From assembly GCA_913778905.1 (NCBI GenBank), contig CAJYYA010000012.1:252992-316991 (forward strand): a stretch of 64,000 nt of DNA, read 5' to 3'. This stretch comes from an uncultured Naasia sp. (GTDB lineage: Bacteria > Actinomycetota > Actinomycetes > Actinomycetales > Microbacteriaceae). Positions 48,170-57,589 of the stretch are shown here, one piece after another (positions within the stretch are counted from its first letter, which is position 1; each line of letters opens with the position of its first letter). The position numbers and the translations under genes are program-made. Below the pieces are notes generated by a model. It did not search any database. It was not told where the DNA came from and saw only the letters and a list, made by a program, of their open reading frames with translations.

Positions 48170-49140
48170 CTACGCCCGTCCTCGATGGGGCCGCCGAACC
48201 AGTTCTCGATGAGAGCCCTCGCGATCGAGGTGCGCCCCGGAAGGCCGTAGCCCCGTGCCGGGTCCGCGATCTCCTCGCGAGTGACCCATTTCAAGTCCAT
48301 GATCTCGTCGCCGTCGGGATGCAGTGCCGAGTCGGCACCGGCGGCGACGCGGGCCGTGAACCCCACCATGATGGACGCGGGGAACGGCCACGGCTGCGAT
48401 CCGAAATATTTCGGATCGCTCACCACGAGACCGGACTCCTCGAACATCTCCCGGACGACGGCGGCTTCGAAGGACTCACCCGGCTCGACGAAACCGGCGA
48501 GCACCGAGTAGAGCTTGCCGGCCCACCGCGCATTCGCCCCCAGCAGCAGACGATCCTCGGAGTCCACGACGGCGACGATGACGGCCGGGTCGGTGCGCGG
48601 GAACACGTGATAACCGGAGGCCTCGTCGACCTGGCCGGCCGGGTAGCGGACCCAGCCCGCGGAACCCGGAACCGTGGGCTCCCCGGTGCGCGGGGAGAAG
48701 GCGTGGGAAGCATGCCAGTTGGCGAGGGCGAGTGCCTCGGTGAAGATCCCCGCGTCGAGCGCGTCGAGGTCCGCACCGATCATCCGCAGATCGCCCCAGC
48801 GCGCGTCGTCGTCGGTCAGCGCGGCGCGGGCGTCGGCATCGACGACCGCGGCCACGAGCCGCGCCCCGGCATGCCGCCCGTCGAGGATCCTGCCGAGATA
48901 GAGCGTGAGTTCGGGAACCGCGGTCAACGCGGTCACCGGGATCAGCGCGAGGCGCGGTGAGCCGCCCACCGCCTGCTCGAGCAGCGCCATCCCGTCCGCG
49001 AGCACCACAGCGCGCACCGACGGGTCCGCGAGAAGCTCGTCGATCACGTCGGGCTGCGAGCGCGTCAGGTAGTCGCGATCGACGGCCGTCCGCGAGAGCG
49101 GGAGCGCCTCCTCGAGGGACCTGCGGGCGGATTCCGACAC
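48166..49140 (-). CDS. nudC: NudC-type NADH/NAD+ diphosphatase (Nudix)
   Basis: Nudix hydrolase of 324 residues. The Nudix box reads GFVEPGESFEAAVVREMFEES, and the NudC-specific SQPWPFP follows, so it should split NAD(H) and remove NAD caps from RNA. FPRTDPAVI is in place before the box. The four-cysteine zinc ribbon present in the E. coli enzyme is missing; the segment ANWHASHAFSPRTGEP has no Cys. GTG start with GGAAGG upstream. First gene of the two-gene nudC-uvrD2 operon. Confidence 0.92.
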   Translation of the reverse strand: MSESARRSLEEALPLSRTAVDRDYLTRSQPDVIDELLADPSVRAVVLADGMALLEQAVGGSPRLALIPVTALTAVPELTLYLGRILDGRHAGARLVAAVVDADARAALTDDDARWGDLRMIGADLDALDAGIFTEALALANWHASHAFSPRTGEPTVPGSAGWVRYPAGQVDEASGYHVFPRTDPAVIVAVVDSEDRLLLGANARWAGKLYSVLAGFVEPGESFEAAVVREMFEESGLVVSDPKYFGSQPWPFPASIMVGFTARVAAGADSALHPDGDEIMDLKWVTREEIADPARGYGLPGRTSIARALIENWFGGPIEDGRR

Positions 49141-49263
49141 GGTTTGACCTTCCCGGACGAGACAGCGACGGCGAGACGGATTCCCGAGGCCGGCGTGGCC
49201 GGTCGGGCCGCGATCAACGCCCCGTCACCGCGTGGCGAGTCGGGACCGGCAGGAACCCCCGCC

Positions 49264-49269
49264 TACCCT
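49264..49269 (+). promoter_or_regulatory. -10 element, leaderless promoter
   Basis: TACCCT ends seven bases before the ATG at 49277. Confidence 0.6.
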
Positions 49270-49276
49270 GGACGCT

Positions 49277-50329
49277 ATGGCCAGATCCCATCTCACTCTA
49301 GCCGCGCTCGCGACGTCTGCCGTCCCCGGACTCGACGTCGCTGCGGCCCAGCCGTTCAGCTCGAACCGGCAGGGCGAGTTCGACACCGCGTTGCTCACGG
49401 CGCGCGATGGACGGCACTTCCTCGTGCGGGTCGCCAACTCCGAAGCGGCCGAGAAGGCGCAGCTCGCGGAGCTCACCGCGCTGGGCGCACTCAGCTCCGG
49501 TGTGCGCACACGCCTCCCCTTCGAGCTGGCCAGCTACGTCGGTCAGACGCGGGTCCGTCCCCGTGACGGTGTCCCCGGAGGCCGGGCCGTCGTCACCGAC
49601 TTCGTCTACGGACGCCGCCTCGGACTCGAGAAGATCACCCCCGAGACCGGCCTGCCCGAGTCGATCGGCGAAGCCCTGGCCGCCGTCCACTCGCTGCCCA
49701 CCAGTGTCGTGATCGACGCCGGTCTCCCCGTCGTCTCGTCGATGGACAGCCTCCGCTCGGTCGTCGGCATCATGGACCGCGCCGCCGCGTCGTCGATGGT
49801 GCCCGCCGCTCTCCTGTCGCGCTGGGAGAGCGCCACCGACGACACGTCGCTGTGGCAGTTCCAGTCGACGGTCGCACACGGCGCCATGAGCGCCGATGTG
49901 CTGCTGCACAACACCGAGAACAGCATCACCGGCATCGTCGGCTGGTCCGACCTCCGTGTCGGCGACCCGGCCAAGGACCTGTCGTGGGCGCTGTCGGCCC
50001 CGAGCCCCGAGTCGGTGGACCGGATCTTCTCGAGCTACGCGGCCGCCCGTCGCGGGGCCGCCGATCGCGAGATCCGCCGCCGCGCCATGCTCTACGCCGA
50101 GCTCGAACTCGCGCGCTGGTTGCTCTACGGCATCGATTCGCGCGAGCAGGCCATCATCGACGACGCCGTTCAGATGCTCGACGTGCTCGTCGAGAGCGTG
50201 CGTGTCGAGCACCAGGGCTCGCTCGCACACGAGACCGCCCCGGTCCTCGACATCGACGAGGTGCGCCAGATGCTCGACGAGCGTCCCCAGGTCGCCGGCG
50301 GCTCCAGCCGCGGCACGCTCAGCGAGTAA
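49277..50329 (+). CDS. Aminoglycoside-phosphotransferase-fold protein, likely pseudokinase
   Basis: APH-fold protein of 350 residues located, as in other actinobacteria, between nudC and adnB. The N-lobe Lys region is FLVRVANSE; the C-lobe keeps the AVHSLP helix and VGDPAKDLSWAL. The catalytic loop reads HGAMSADVLL (His201-Gly-Ala203): the normal HGD...N has lost its Asp, and the metal-binding Asp of the usual VIDW is Gly222 in IVGWSD. Without these residues phosphotransfer is unlikely; a structural or sensor role for the neighbouring repair genes is possible. Start ATG with leaderless promoter. A 7-bp arm hairpin at 50337-50360 separates it from adnB. Confidence 0.8.
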   Translation: MARSHLTLAALATSAVPGLDVAAAQPFSSNRQGEFDTALLTARDGRHFLVRVANSEAAEKAQLAELTALGALSSGVRTRLPFELASYVGQTRVRPRDGVPGGRAVVTDFVYGRRLGLEKITPETGLPESIGEALAAVHSLPTSVVIDAGLPVVSSMDSLRSVVGIMDRAAASSMVPAALLSRWESATDDTSLWQFQSTVAHGAMSADVLLHNTENSITGIVGWSDLRVGDPAKDLSWALSAPSPESVDRIFSSYAAARRGAADREIRRRAMLYAELELARWLLYGIDSREQAIIDDAVQMLDVLVESVRVEHQGSLAHETAPVLDIDEVRQMLDERPQVAGGSSRGTLSE

Positions 50330-50336
50330 CCGCACG

Positions 50337-50360
50337 CGGCGGGCTCGCACCCGCCCGCCG
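50337..50360. terminator. Weak hairpin between convergent genes
   Basis: CGGCGGG (50337-50343) and CCCGCCG (50354-50360) with a ten-base loop; short arms and no T-tract, so only a modest terminator. Confidence 0.4.
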
Positions 50361-50361
50361 G

Positions 50362-53300
50362 TCACACCGGGTGGCTCTCCCGCCAGGTCCGCTCGAGCTC
50401 GTCTCGCGTCGGGAACTCTGTCGGCCGGATGATCTCGCCCGACGCCACGAAGAAGAACGCGGCGTCGACGTCGTCGACCGACACGCCCTGCCAGGTGGCG
50501 AAGGCCAGTCGGTAGAGCGCGAGCTGGAAGGTCTTCTGGGCCAGGTCGTCGGCGTCCTTCGGCGGCTTCCCGGTCTTCCAGTCGACGATCTCCCACTTCT
50601 CGCCCCGGCGAAACACCGCGTCGAGCTTGCAGACGACCACCCGGTCGGCGAGCGGCAGGTGGATTTCGAGCTCGACCGCCTCGGGCTGGCGGGCACCCCA
50701 CTCGGACTCCTCGAAGTTGCGCTGCAGCTGAGCGAGGTCCGTCAGATCGCGCTCGTCCGCCGATTCCGTCGCATCGAGTTCGAACGGGAGCGCGTCGACG
50801 ACATCGCCCGTGGCGCGGGCGTCGGAGCGTTGCTCGACCCACGTGTGGAATAACGTGCCGAGTCGCGTCTGCCGGAACGGCCGCCTCGGAAGCGGACGCC
50901 GCAGCGCTCGGGCCATGGCGTCGGGATCGCTGACGTGATCTTTGAATGACGAGGCCGAGATCCGGATCGGCGGCTCGGTGATGACGATTCCTCTTCGCTG
51001 CTCGTCACGCTCGGCGAGGAGCAGATCGAGTTCCCGGTCCCAGGGGGTGGGCGCGTCGGGATCGGCCGCCTCGACGGCAGCCGCCGCCTCCTCGACGCGG
51101 GAACGTCGGGTGCCGAGAGGATCGCTCGGCCAGGGGATGTGATCGACCAGCGCGTCGAGGGGGTTGCTGTCGTGGTGCGGCTCGGCCGGGAACAGCGCCG
51201 GGTCGAGCCGCAGAGCCTCGGCGATGTCGAGCAGAAACCTTCCGGGCCCCCGAGGCTTGCGCTGGGTGCTCCAGAACGACCCGGTCAGCAGCAACTCCTT
51301 GCGGGCGCGAGTCACGGCGACATAGGCGAGCCGGCGCTGCTCGTCGGCGTCGCGCGACTTGACGGCCGCTTGATACCGCTGGAACTCGTCGTCGAACTCG
51401 CGCTGGTCGGCGCAGGCGGCCCACCCGAGGGTCGGGAGGTCTCGGGAGTCTCCTCGGAACTCGTAGGGCAGCTCGGCGAAGGTCAGCCAGCCCTTCGAGG
51501 TCCGCATGGGTCCCGGTAGTTCGCCGTCCACCATGCGCGGCACCACGACGTGGTCCCATTCGAGGCCCTTGGCGCCGTGGATGGTGAGGATCTGCACCGT
51601 GCCGGGTTCGGGATCGACCGCGCGCGCGCCGAGGTTCTCGCGCTCCTCCGCCAGGTGCAGCCACGCGAGGAAGGATCTCAGGCTCGCGGACTGGTCGACG
51701 CGGGAGAAGTCGTCGACGATCGCGAGGAACGAGTCGAGAGACCCGCAACCCAGAGTCGAGGATTCGTTGGCGCTCACCTCGATGTCGAGCGCCGTCTGCT
51801 CGATGACGAGCGCCACCAGGTCGACGAGACCCAGGCCGGAACGACGGCGGAGGTCTGCCAGCTCGGCGGCCGCCATCTTCATCCGGGCGAGCCCCTCTGG
51901 CGAGAAGCGCTCGAGCTCGGAGTGCCCCTCGCGCGCGATCGCGATGAAGTCGAGCGCGTCGACGAGCGACACCCCCTCGTCGACGCCGAACCCCGCCCTG
52001 ATGGAGTCGACGATCTCGTCGTCGAGACGCTTGTAGGTGACATCGCGACGCGCGATCCACCCGGCGAGCGCCCGAAGCGCCTGAATGTCGCGCAGACCGA
52101 TCCGCCATCGCGCCCCGGTCAGCAGGCGGATGAGATACGCGCCACTGGTCGGGTCGTCCAGCGCGTGCAGCACGGAGACGAGATCGGCGACGGCCGGCTC
52201 TTCCAGCAGACCCCCGATCCCGAGGACCTGGAAGCGGACGTCGCGTGCCGCCAGCGCCTTGGTGAAGACGGCGATCTTCTTGAGCGAGCGGCAGAGGATC
52301 GCAGCGGACGGCGCGTCTGGCCCGCCCGCCCCCAGACGCGACGAAAGCCAGTCGGCGATCCGAGCCGCCTCGTCGAGGACGGTCTCCTCCCAGACGACGT
52401 CGACCGCACCCTCCGCAGCGCCGGGGCGAGGGGCGAGCGGCTCGACGGGCACGATCGACGCGGCCGTCAGCGGTCGGACCAGAGCATCGGCCGCGGCGAG
52501 CACCCGCGGCGGGTTCCGCCAGCTGATCGACAGCGCGAAGGTCGGGGCGGGGCCGTCGGCCTCCGAGCTGAAGTCCTGTGAGAAGCGACCGAGGTTGCTC
52601 GCGCTCGCGCCGCGCCACCCGTAGATCGACTGGTGCGGATCCCCCACCGCCATCACCGCGCTGTCGTGGAAGAGCGTCGAGAGCAGGCGTGTCTGTCCGA
52701 CGCTCGTGTCCTGGTACTCGTCGAGCAGCACGATCGGGAAGCGTTCGCGGTAGGCCTGCCGCACGGCCTGGGATCGACTCGCGATCTCGAGTGCGAAAGC
52801 GACCTGGTCCGAGAACTCGATGAGTCCCCGCCGTGTCTTCTCCTCCGCGTAGCGACCGGCGAGACGCAGCAGCACGGGAAGCGATCCGACGGCGGCGGCG
52901 GCCTCGACGACGCAGTCGTAGTCCTTCTTCTTCCGGGGGTTCCCGATCGGCAACGCCGCGATGTCCACGAAACGGGTGGCCATCCGCGCGACGTCCTCGA
53001 CGTGCACACCGTTCTCGGTGAGAGCGGCGCTGAGCGAGAGCACCCCCTCGGTGACCCGGTCCACGGGCTTGTCGAGGCCCGCGAGTTCCGGATCCTCGGC
53101 GGACGACACGACTCGACGGGCGAGCTGCCAGGCCGCGGCGTCGCCGAGCACTGTGGCATCCGGTTCGCGGCCGATGCTCACCGCATGCTCGCGGAAGATC
53201 GCGCTGGCGAAGGCGTTGTAGGTAGACACGGTCGGGGCGTCGAACGCGTCGAACGGGGTCTCCAGCAGCCCGCTGGACGACAGCGCGGCGACACGGTGCT

Positions 53301-53616
53301 GCACCCGCTCCGCCAGTTCGCCCGCGGCCTTGCGGGTGAACGTGAGCCCGAGGACCTCAGCCGGCCCGACGAGGCCGTTGGCCAACAGCCACACCACGCG
53401 AGCCGACATCGTCTCGGTCTTGCCGCTTCCGGCACCCGCCACGACGAGGGTGGGCACGCGTGCCGCCTCGATCACGGATGTCTGCTGCAGGGTGGGCCGG
53501 GGCAGGCCGAGGGTGTCGGCGATGTCGGCGGCGCTGAAGCGCACTCGATCCGGACCGCCCGTCGGAGGCGTGATCAGGCCGTTCAAGGTGGTTCCTTCGT
53601 CGATTCGCGACGTCAC
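50362..53616 (-). CDS. adnB: AdnB: helicase-nuclease subunit of the AdnAB recombination machine
   Basis: Protein of 1084 residues. SF1A motor motifs are complete: Walker A GAGSGKT (61-67), Ia LTFTRKAAGEL, II LLDEYQDTS, III GDPHQSIYGWRG, IV ISWRNPPR, V ILTIHGAKGLEWDHV, VI AYVAVTRARKEL. The C-terminal PD-(D/E)XK nuclease has VCKLDAVFR and WEIVDWKTGK. AdnAB resects double-strand breaks in actinobacteria; AdnB is the lead motor. GTG start at 53616 overlaps the adnA stop (GTGA); a longer upstream frame lies within adnA and is rejected. Length matches the mycobacterial subunit. Confidence 0.93.
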   Translation of the reverse strand: MTSRIDEGTTLNGLITPPTGGPDRVRFSAADIADTLGLPRPTLQQTSVIEAARVPTLVVAGAGSGKTETMSARVVWLLANGLVGPAEVLGLTFTRKAAGELAERVQHRVAALSSSGLLETPFDAFDAPTVSTYNAFASAIFREHAVSIGREPDATVLGDAAAWQLARRVVSSAEDPELAGLDKPVDRVTEGVLSLSAALTENGVHVEDVARMATRFVDIAALPIGNPRKKKDYDCVVEAAAAVGSLPVLLRLAGRYAEEKTRRGLIEFSDQVAFALEIASRSQAVRQAYRERFPIVLLDEYQDTSVGQTRLLSTLFHDSAVMAVGDPHQSIYGWRGASASNLGRFSQDFSSEADGPAPTFALSISWRNPPRVLAAADALVRPLTAASIVPVEPLAPRPGAAEGAVDVVWEETVLDEAARIADWLSSRLGAGGPDAPSAAILCRSLKKIAVFTKALAARDVRFQVLGIGGLLEEPAVADLVSVLHALDDPTSGAYLIRLLTGARWRIGLRDIQALRALAGWIARRDVTYKRLDDEIVDSIRAGFGVDEGVSLVDALDFIAIAREGHSELERFSPEGLARMKMAAAELADLRRRSGLGLVDLVALVIEQTALDIEVSANESSTLGCGSLDSFLAIVDDFSRVDQSASLRSFLAWLHLAEERENLGARAVDPEPGTVQILTIHGAKGLEWDHVVVPRMVDGELPGPMRTSKGWLTFAELPYEFRGDSRDLPTLGWAACADQREFDDEFQRYQAAVKSRDADEQRRLAYVAVTRARKELLLTGSFWSTQRKPRGPGRFLLDIAEALRLDPALFPAEPHHDSNPLDALVDHIPWPSDPLGTRRSRVEEAAAAVEAADPDAPTPWDRELDLLLAERDEQRRGIVITEPPIRISASSFKDHVSDPDAMARALRRPLPRRPFRQTRLGTLFHTWVEQRSDARATGDVVDALPFELDATESADERDLTDLAQLQRNFEESEWGARQPEAVELEIHLPLADRVVVCKLDAVFRRGEKWEIVDWKTGKPPKDADDLAQKTFQLALYRLAFATWQGVSVDDVDAAFFFVASGEIIRPTEFPTRDELERTWRESHPV

Positions 53617-56600
53617 TCGGACACCGCCGGGATGAGGTGCACCCGGTACGGATAGCGGCTGTGCGGATCCCGCTCCGAAAGGCCGCCGACCCCGGGGAAC
53701 AGTGTGCCGGCCATGACCTTCGCGGCGTCCTCGACCCGGCCCCGGAACGCCTCCAGGCCTTCCGCATCCAGCGGATGCTGCGGATACTCCCGATAGAGCC
53801 GGCCACGGGTGCCCTCGTGAATGAAGACGAGCTTGGCACCGCCGGGCTCGGCCCCCTGCGGCAGGTTCTCGAGCCCGCCGTGCTCGGCGGCGAGCTGATA
53901 GAGCCCCAGCTGCGCATGGCCGGCCAGTTCGGCACCCGTCGGAACGGTCGATCCCGTCTTGAGGTCGACGATGACCACGGCACCGTCCGTCGTGTGCTCG
54001 ATGCGGTCGATGCTGCCCCGTACCTCGGCCCGACCCAGCTGGAAGGCGAAGGAGGTCTCCGCCCCGGCGAGGGTATGACCGTCCCGTTCGAAGGCCGTGA
54101 GGTAGTCGGCCAGCCCCGCGGCGCGAACGCGCGCCCGGCTGTGCTCGAACGCGTCCTCCCACTCCGAGTCGAAGCGGAACTCGTGCCACCGCTCGTCGAT
54201 GATCTCCATGACGGCATCCGTGTCGAGGCGGGCTCCGGGGGTGGTCGACAGCTTCTCCATGGCCGCGTGCAGCAGCGAGCCGAGGTCGGCCTTGAAGCCC
54301 GACGGCGATGCGGCCATGGTGTCGATGAACCACCCGAGCGGTGACTTCTCGACGAGAGCGAGCTTCGACGGGGAGACCTGGACGCGGGCGTCCGGGTCGT
54401 CGAGATCGACGAGGGGCGCCTCCGTCGACGGCTCGCGCATGCCGTACCAGTCTGTGGGAGCGGCCCCCGCAACGTGCTCGCGGGCGAGACGTGCCAGAGC
54501 GGCGGCCGACGCGGGGCGACGACCGCCGGCGAGCTCCCGCCTGAGCCGCCCCACCATGCCACGCAGAGTCAGCGGATCGCCGTCGGTCGCGACCGGGACG
54601 CCGTCCGGCACGAGTCGCAGGAGCGCCGACGGCTGCTCGTCGGCACTCGACACGGCACTGAGGATGAGGAGACCCCGCGCCCGCGAGATCGCGAGCGCGA
54701 ACATCCTCAGCTCGTCGTGCAGGACGGCCGCGCGGGCGTCGAGCACCTCGAGAGGAGCTCCCTCGACGGCCGCGGACAGCTCGTCGGCATGCAGAAGGGA
54801 TCCGCGCAGGCGGGGGTTCGGCCACACGCCGTCCTGAAGCGACGCGACCGCCGTCACGTCGAACTCCATGCCGATGAGCGACGCCGCCGTGCCGACCAGC
54901 ACCGATTCGCTCCGGGCCCGAGCCGCGAGGCTGTCCTCGGGTAGATCGGACTGCAGGAAGTCGTCGATGAAGGCACCCGCCTGACGGTCCGGCGAGCGTT
55001 CGACGAACCGCTCGGCCGAGGCGAAGAGCGCCACGACCGAGTCGAGATGCCGGTTCGCCTCGTCGGCGAGCACCCCGGTGCCCTCGGCCGCAGCGGCCCA
55101 GGTCGTCGCGAGCGAGCTCCGGTCCCACACCGTCCACAGCATCTCGTCCACCGTCGTCGTCTGCTCGTGCTGACGACGGACGGTGTCGAGCGTCTCGGCG
55201 AGACGGGCCGCTCGACGGGCGACAGCCGTGTCGATGTCGGCGAGCATCTCGGGATCCGCCAGCGCCGCGAGAAGCAGGTCATCGGCGGACCGGTTGCGCC
55301 CCGCGGCGAGCTCCTCGTGACGGAGCGCCAGGCGGAGCCGCCTCAATGCGAGGACATCGATCCCGCCGAGCGGGCCGAGCAGGAGGTCGTGCGCGGTGTC
55401 GATGTCGAGCGCGTCGGGTCGGATGGCCGCCTGCACGGCGCGAACGAGCGCGCGGGCAGCCCATTCCTCTCGCAGGGCCCGCGGCGCCAGGGTGGTTCGC
55501 GTCGGCACGCCGTGGATCGAGAGACTCCTCGCGAACGACGGCACGGCTGCTCCCGAACGCAGGACGACCGCCATCCGACTCCAGGCGATCCCCTCCAGGA
55601 CATGCAGCTCGCGCATGCGGCGTCCGAGACGGGCGACCTCGTCGGCACGGGTGGGAGCTTCGATGCGCACGAGCCCGGTGGGCTCTGCATCGGCTGGAGC
55701 GACCCGGGCCCGATGCCCCGTGAGACGGGATGCACCGATGCGGTCCGTGACCCGGGCGAGCAGCTCACCCGCCGGGCCGGACACGCGATGCGAACCCGGC
55801 AGGGTGAGGACCGGCATCTGAAGACGCAGCTCGACGCCGAGCGAGGCGAGGAGGTCGCCTCGACCGCCGCGGAAACCGGTCACCGCCACATCGGGATCGC
55901 CGAACGCGATGACGGCCGCGCCATGCGCTGCCCACCCGCGGAGCAGCTCGATCGCTCCGACGGTGAGCTCCTGGGCGTCGTCGACCATCACGAGCTTCGG
56001 CATGCGCACCGACCGACCGTCGGCGACGATCGCGGCGGCTTCGGCGAGCATCTCGGCGGAGTCGAGGTAGGCGCCGCGGAACGAGTCGATGGTCGCGTAA
56101 TAGACGTCGAAGAAGTGCCCGGCCGCCACCCATTCCGGTCGGCCGAGACGGTTCCCCAGCTCCCGGAGCTCGGCGGGCCGGACGTCGGCCTCCTGACAGC
56201 GACCGAGCAGCTCGCGGAGCTCGGTGCGGAAGGTCGACAACGCGCGGATCTCGGGCCCCAGCTCACGGGGCCACGGGGTGCCGTCGTCCTCGGTTCCCAC
56301 CTCGTCCCGGGGAGCACCGTCGCCCGTCCGGGCGCCCTTCGCGTCGGAGATCTGACCGTCCAGGAGATCGCCGATGATGGCGTCCTGCTCCGCACCGGTC
56401 AGCAGGCGCGGCGCCTCGTCTCCGCGCACCGCGGCTTCGGCACGTGCGATCTCCGCCGCGACGGACGACGCGGTCCGCGCGAGCGGGCCGGGCAGGGCGA
56501 TCCCCACCCGCCGGGCGAGTACGTCCCGCAAGGCCGTCGCCGTGGTGCGGGTGGGCGCGAGGACGAGGACGTCGGCCGGGTCGAACCGGTCGACGAGCAG

Positions 56601-56792
56601 CCGTCGTGCCACCAGTTCGACGAGCGTCCGGGTCTTCCCCGAACCGGGACCGCCGACGACGATGGCGCTCGCCGCCGGCGACAGGTCGAAGACCGCTCGC
56701 TGCCACTCGTCCACGTCCGCATCACCGGGCAGCTGCTTCTGCGAGGAGACCGTCTGAATCACGTCGATCACGGTAGCCGCCCCGTCCGACAC
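53613..56792 (-). CDS. adnA: AdnA: helicase-nuclease subunit of the AdnAB recombination machine
   Basis: Protein of 1059 residues, partner of AdnB. Walker A is intact (GGPGSGKT, 47-54) but other motor motifs have decayed: motif II is VDDAQEL and motif III GDPDVAVTGFRG lacks the usual Gln, as expected for AdnA, whose motor is secondary. The C-terminal nuclease is complete, with VRGSIDRIEH and VIVDLKTG near 944. The heterodimer unwinds and nicks both strands at broken DNA ends before recombination. First gene of the adnA-adnB operon; GTG start. Divergent from the DUF3107 gene. Confidence 0.92.
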   Translation of the reverse strand: MSDGAATVIDVIQTVSSQKQLPGDADVDEWQRAVFDLSPAASAIVVGGPGSGKTRTLVELVARRLLVDRFDPADVLVLAPTRTTATALRDVLARRVGIALPGPLARTASSVAAEIARAEAAVRGDEAPRLLTGAEQDAIIGDLLDGQISDAKGARTGDGAPRDEVGTEDDGTPWPRELGPEIRALSTFRTELRELLGRCQEADVRPAELRELGNRLGRPEWVAAGHFFDVYYATIDSFRGAYLDSAEMLAEAAAIVADGRSVRMPKLVMVDDAQELTVGAIELLRGWAAHGAAVIAFGDPDVAVTGFRGGRGDLLASLGVELRLQMPVLTLPGSHRVSGPAGELLARVTDRIGASRLTGHRARVAPADAEPTGLVRIEAPTRADEVARLGRRMRELHVLEGIAWSRMAVVLRSGAAVPSFARSLSIHGVPTRTTLAPRALREEWAARALVRAVQAAIRPDALDIDTAHDLLLGPLGGIDVLALRRLRLALRHEELAAGRNRSADDLLLAALADPEMLADIDTAVARRAARLAETLDTVRRQHEQTTTVDEMLWTVWDRSSLATTWAAAAEGTGVLADEANRHLDSVVALFASAERFVERSPDRQAGAFIDDFLQSDLPEDSLAARARSESVLVGTAASLIGMEFDVTAVASLQDGVWPNPRLRGSLLHADELSAAVEGAPLEVLDARAAVLHDELRMFALAISRARGLLILSAVSSADEQPSALLRLVPDGVPVATDGDPLTLRGMVGRLRRELAGGRRPASAAALARLAREHVAGAAPTDWYGMREPSTEAPLVDLDDPDARVQVSPSKLALVEKSPLGWFIDTMAASPSGFKADLGSLLHAAMEKLSTTPGARLDTDAVMEIIDERWHEFRFDSEWEDAFEHSRARVRAAGLADYLTAFERDGHTLAGAETSFAFQLGRAEVRGSIDRIEHTTDGAVVIVDLKTGSTVPTGAELAGHAQLGLYQLAAEHGGLENLPQGAEPGGAKLVFIHEGTRGRLYREYPQHPLDAEGLEAFRGRVEDAAKVMAGTLFPGVGGLSERDPHSRYPYRVHLIPAVSE

Positions 56793-56869
56793 CGCCCGGG
56801 CCGCGCACCCGGTGCGGAACCGGGCACACGCTCACAGTGAACGCCGCCGGGACGCTCGCATCGCTGGCC

Positions 56870-56875
56870 TAGGGT
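56870..56875 (+). promoter_or_regulatory. -10 element upstream of the DUF3107 gene
   Basis: TAGGGT within the 177-bp divergent gap between adnA and the DUF3107 gene; it would give a leader of roughly 85-90 bases with GGAAGG before the GTG. Nothing else in the gap stands out. Confidence 0.45.
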
Positions 56876-56969
56876 TGGATCGCTACCGGTCGTCGTGCCG
56901 GGCGGCGCTCCCCCGCACCCGCGGATCGCGCCGGAGCACCCAGGACAGCCAATCAGGAAGGGTCGAGCA

Positions 56970-57194
56970 GTGGACATCCGCATCGGCATCGCGAACAGCC
57001 CCCGTGAACTCAGCTTCGAGACCTCGCAGCCCGCCGCCGAGGTCGAGAAGACCGTCGCCGACGCGCTCGCGAGCGACGCCAAGCACTTCACGCTGACCGA
57101 TGAGGCCGGCAAGGTCTACATCATCGCGACCGCCGCCCTGTCGTACATCGAGGTGGGCACCGAGAAGGCCCGCCGCGTCGGCTTCGTCGCCTGA
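56970..57194 (+). CDS. DUF3107 small protein
   Basis: Protein of 74 residues matching the actinobacterial DUF3107 family: VDIRIGI...RELSFET, EVEKTVADAL, YIEVGTEKARRVGF. Alpha/beta fold, cytoplasmic, function unknown. The GTG start has GGAAGGG upstream. In mycobacteria a homologue (as I recall, Rv3208A) sits between the adnAB region and the rhlE helicase, the same order as here. Confidence 0.85.
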   Translation: MDIRIGIANSPRELSFETSQPAAEVEKTVADALASDAKHFTLTDEAGKVYIIATAALSYIEVGTEKARRVGFVA

Positions 57195-57204
57195 CCCGAC
57201 CGCG

Positions 57205-57504
57205 ATGGAGCTCCTGTTCGTGGCGCTGGGTGGCGCACTGCTCGGCATCCTCGCCCGCTACACACTCCCCCGCCGTCTCACCAACGGCGCACTCCTCGTC
57301 CCCGCGATCGGCACGGCGGCGGCCAGCATCCTCTGGGTCGCACTGACCTGGATCGGTTTCACCTGGGACGGGGGCTGGATCTGGTGGATCTCGCTGGGCC
57401 TTTCGGCCGCGACGTCGGCGGCTGCGGCCGTCCTGATCGGACGTCAGCGTGAACTGCATGACGCTCGTCGGCTCGCCGACCTGTCGAGCGGTCGTATCGC
57501 CTGA
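57205..57504 (+). CDS. Small integral membrane protein
   Basis: Protein of 99 residues with three hydrophobic segments (about 2-18, 28-50, 58-78) and an Arg-rich cytoplasmic tail ending LADLSSGRIA. Tryptophan-rich middle loop. I do not recognise the family with certainty; it has the size and spacing of small transporters or CrcB-like half-channels but without their motifs. It follows DUF3107 by 10 bp, so the two are probably cotranscribed. Confidence 0.7.
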   Translation: MELLFVALGGALLGILARYTLPRRLTNGALLVPAIGTAAASILWVALTWIGFTWDGGWIWWISLGLSAATSAAAAVLIGRQRELHDARRLADLSSGRIA

Positions 57505-57521
57505 GTCTCCGTCCCACGAAG

Positions 57522-57556
57522 AAACCCGCCGCACTCCATAGAGTGCGGCCGGTTTT
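57522..57556. terminator. Bidirectional terminator
   Basis: GCCGCACTC (57528-57536) pairs with 57541-57549; AAACC/GGTTT extend the stem past one mismatch, giving an A-tract on one side and TTTT on the other between convergent genes. Confidence 0.85.
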
Positions 57557-57589
57557 CTCGTCGAAGGGACGGTCCGATGGCGCGGGCCG

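Noticed and set aside
53137..55137. N-terminal extension of adnB into adnA
   Set aside because: The extra 500 codons are Arg-rich and out of frame with adnA; the GTG at 53616 overlaps the adnA stop and precedes the Walker A region at the usual distance.
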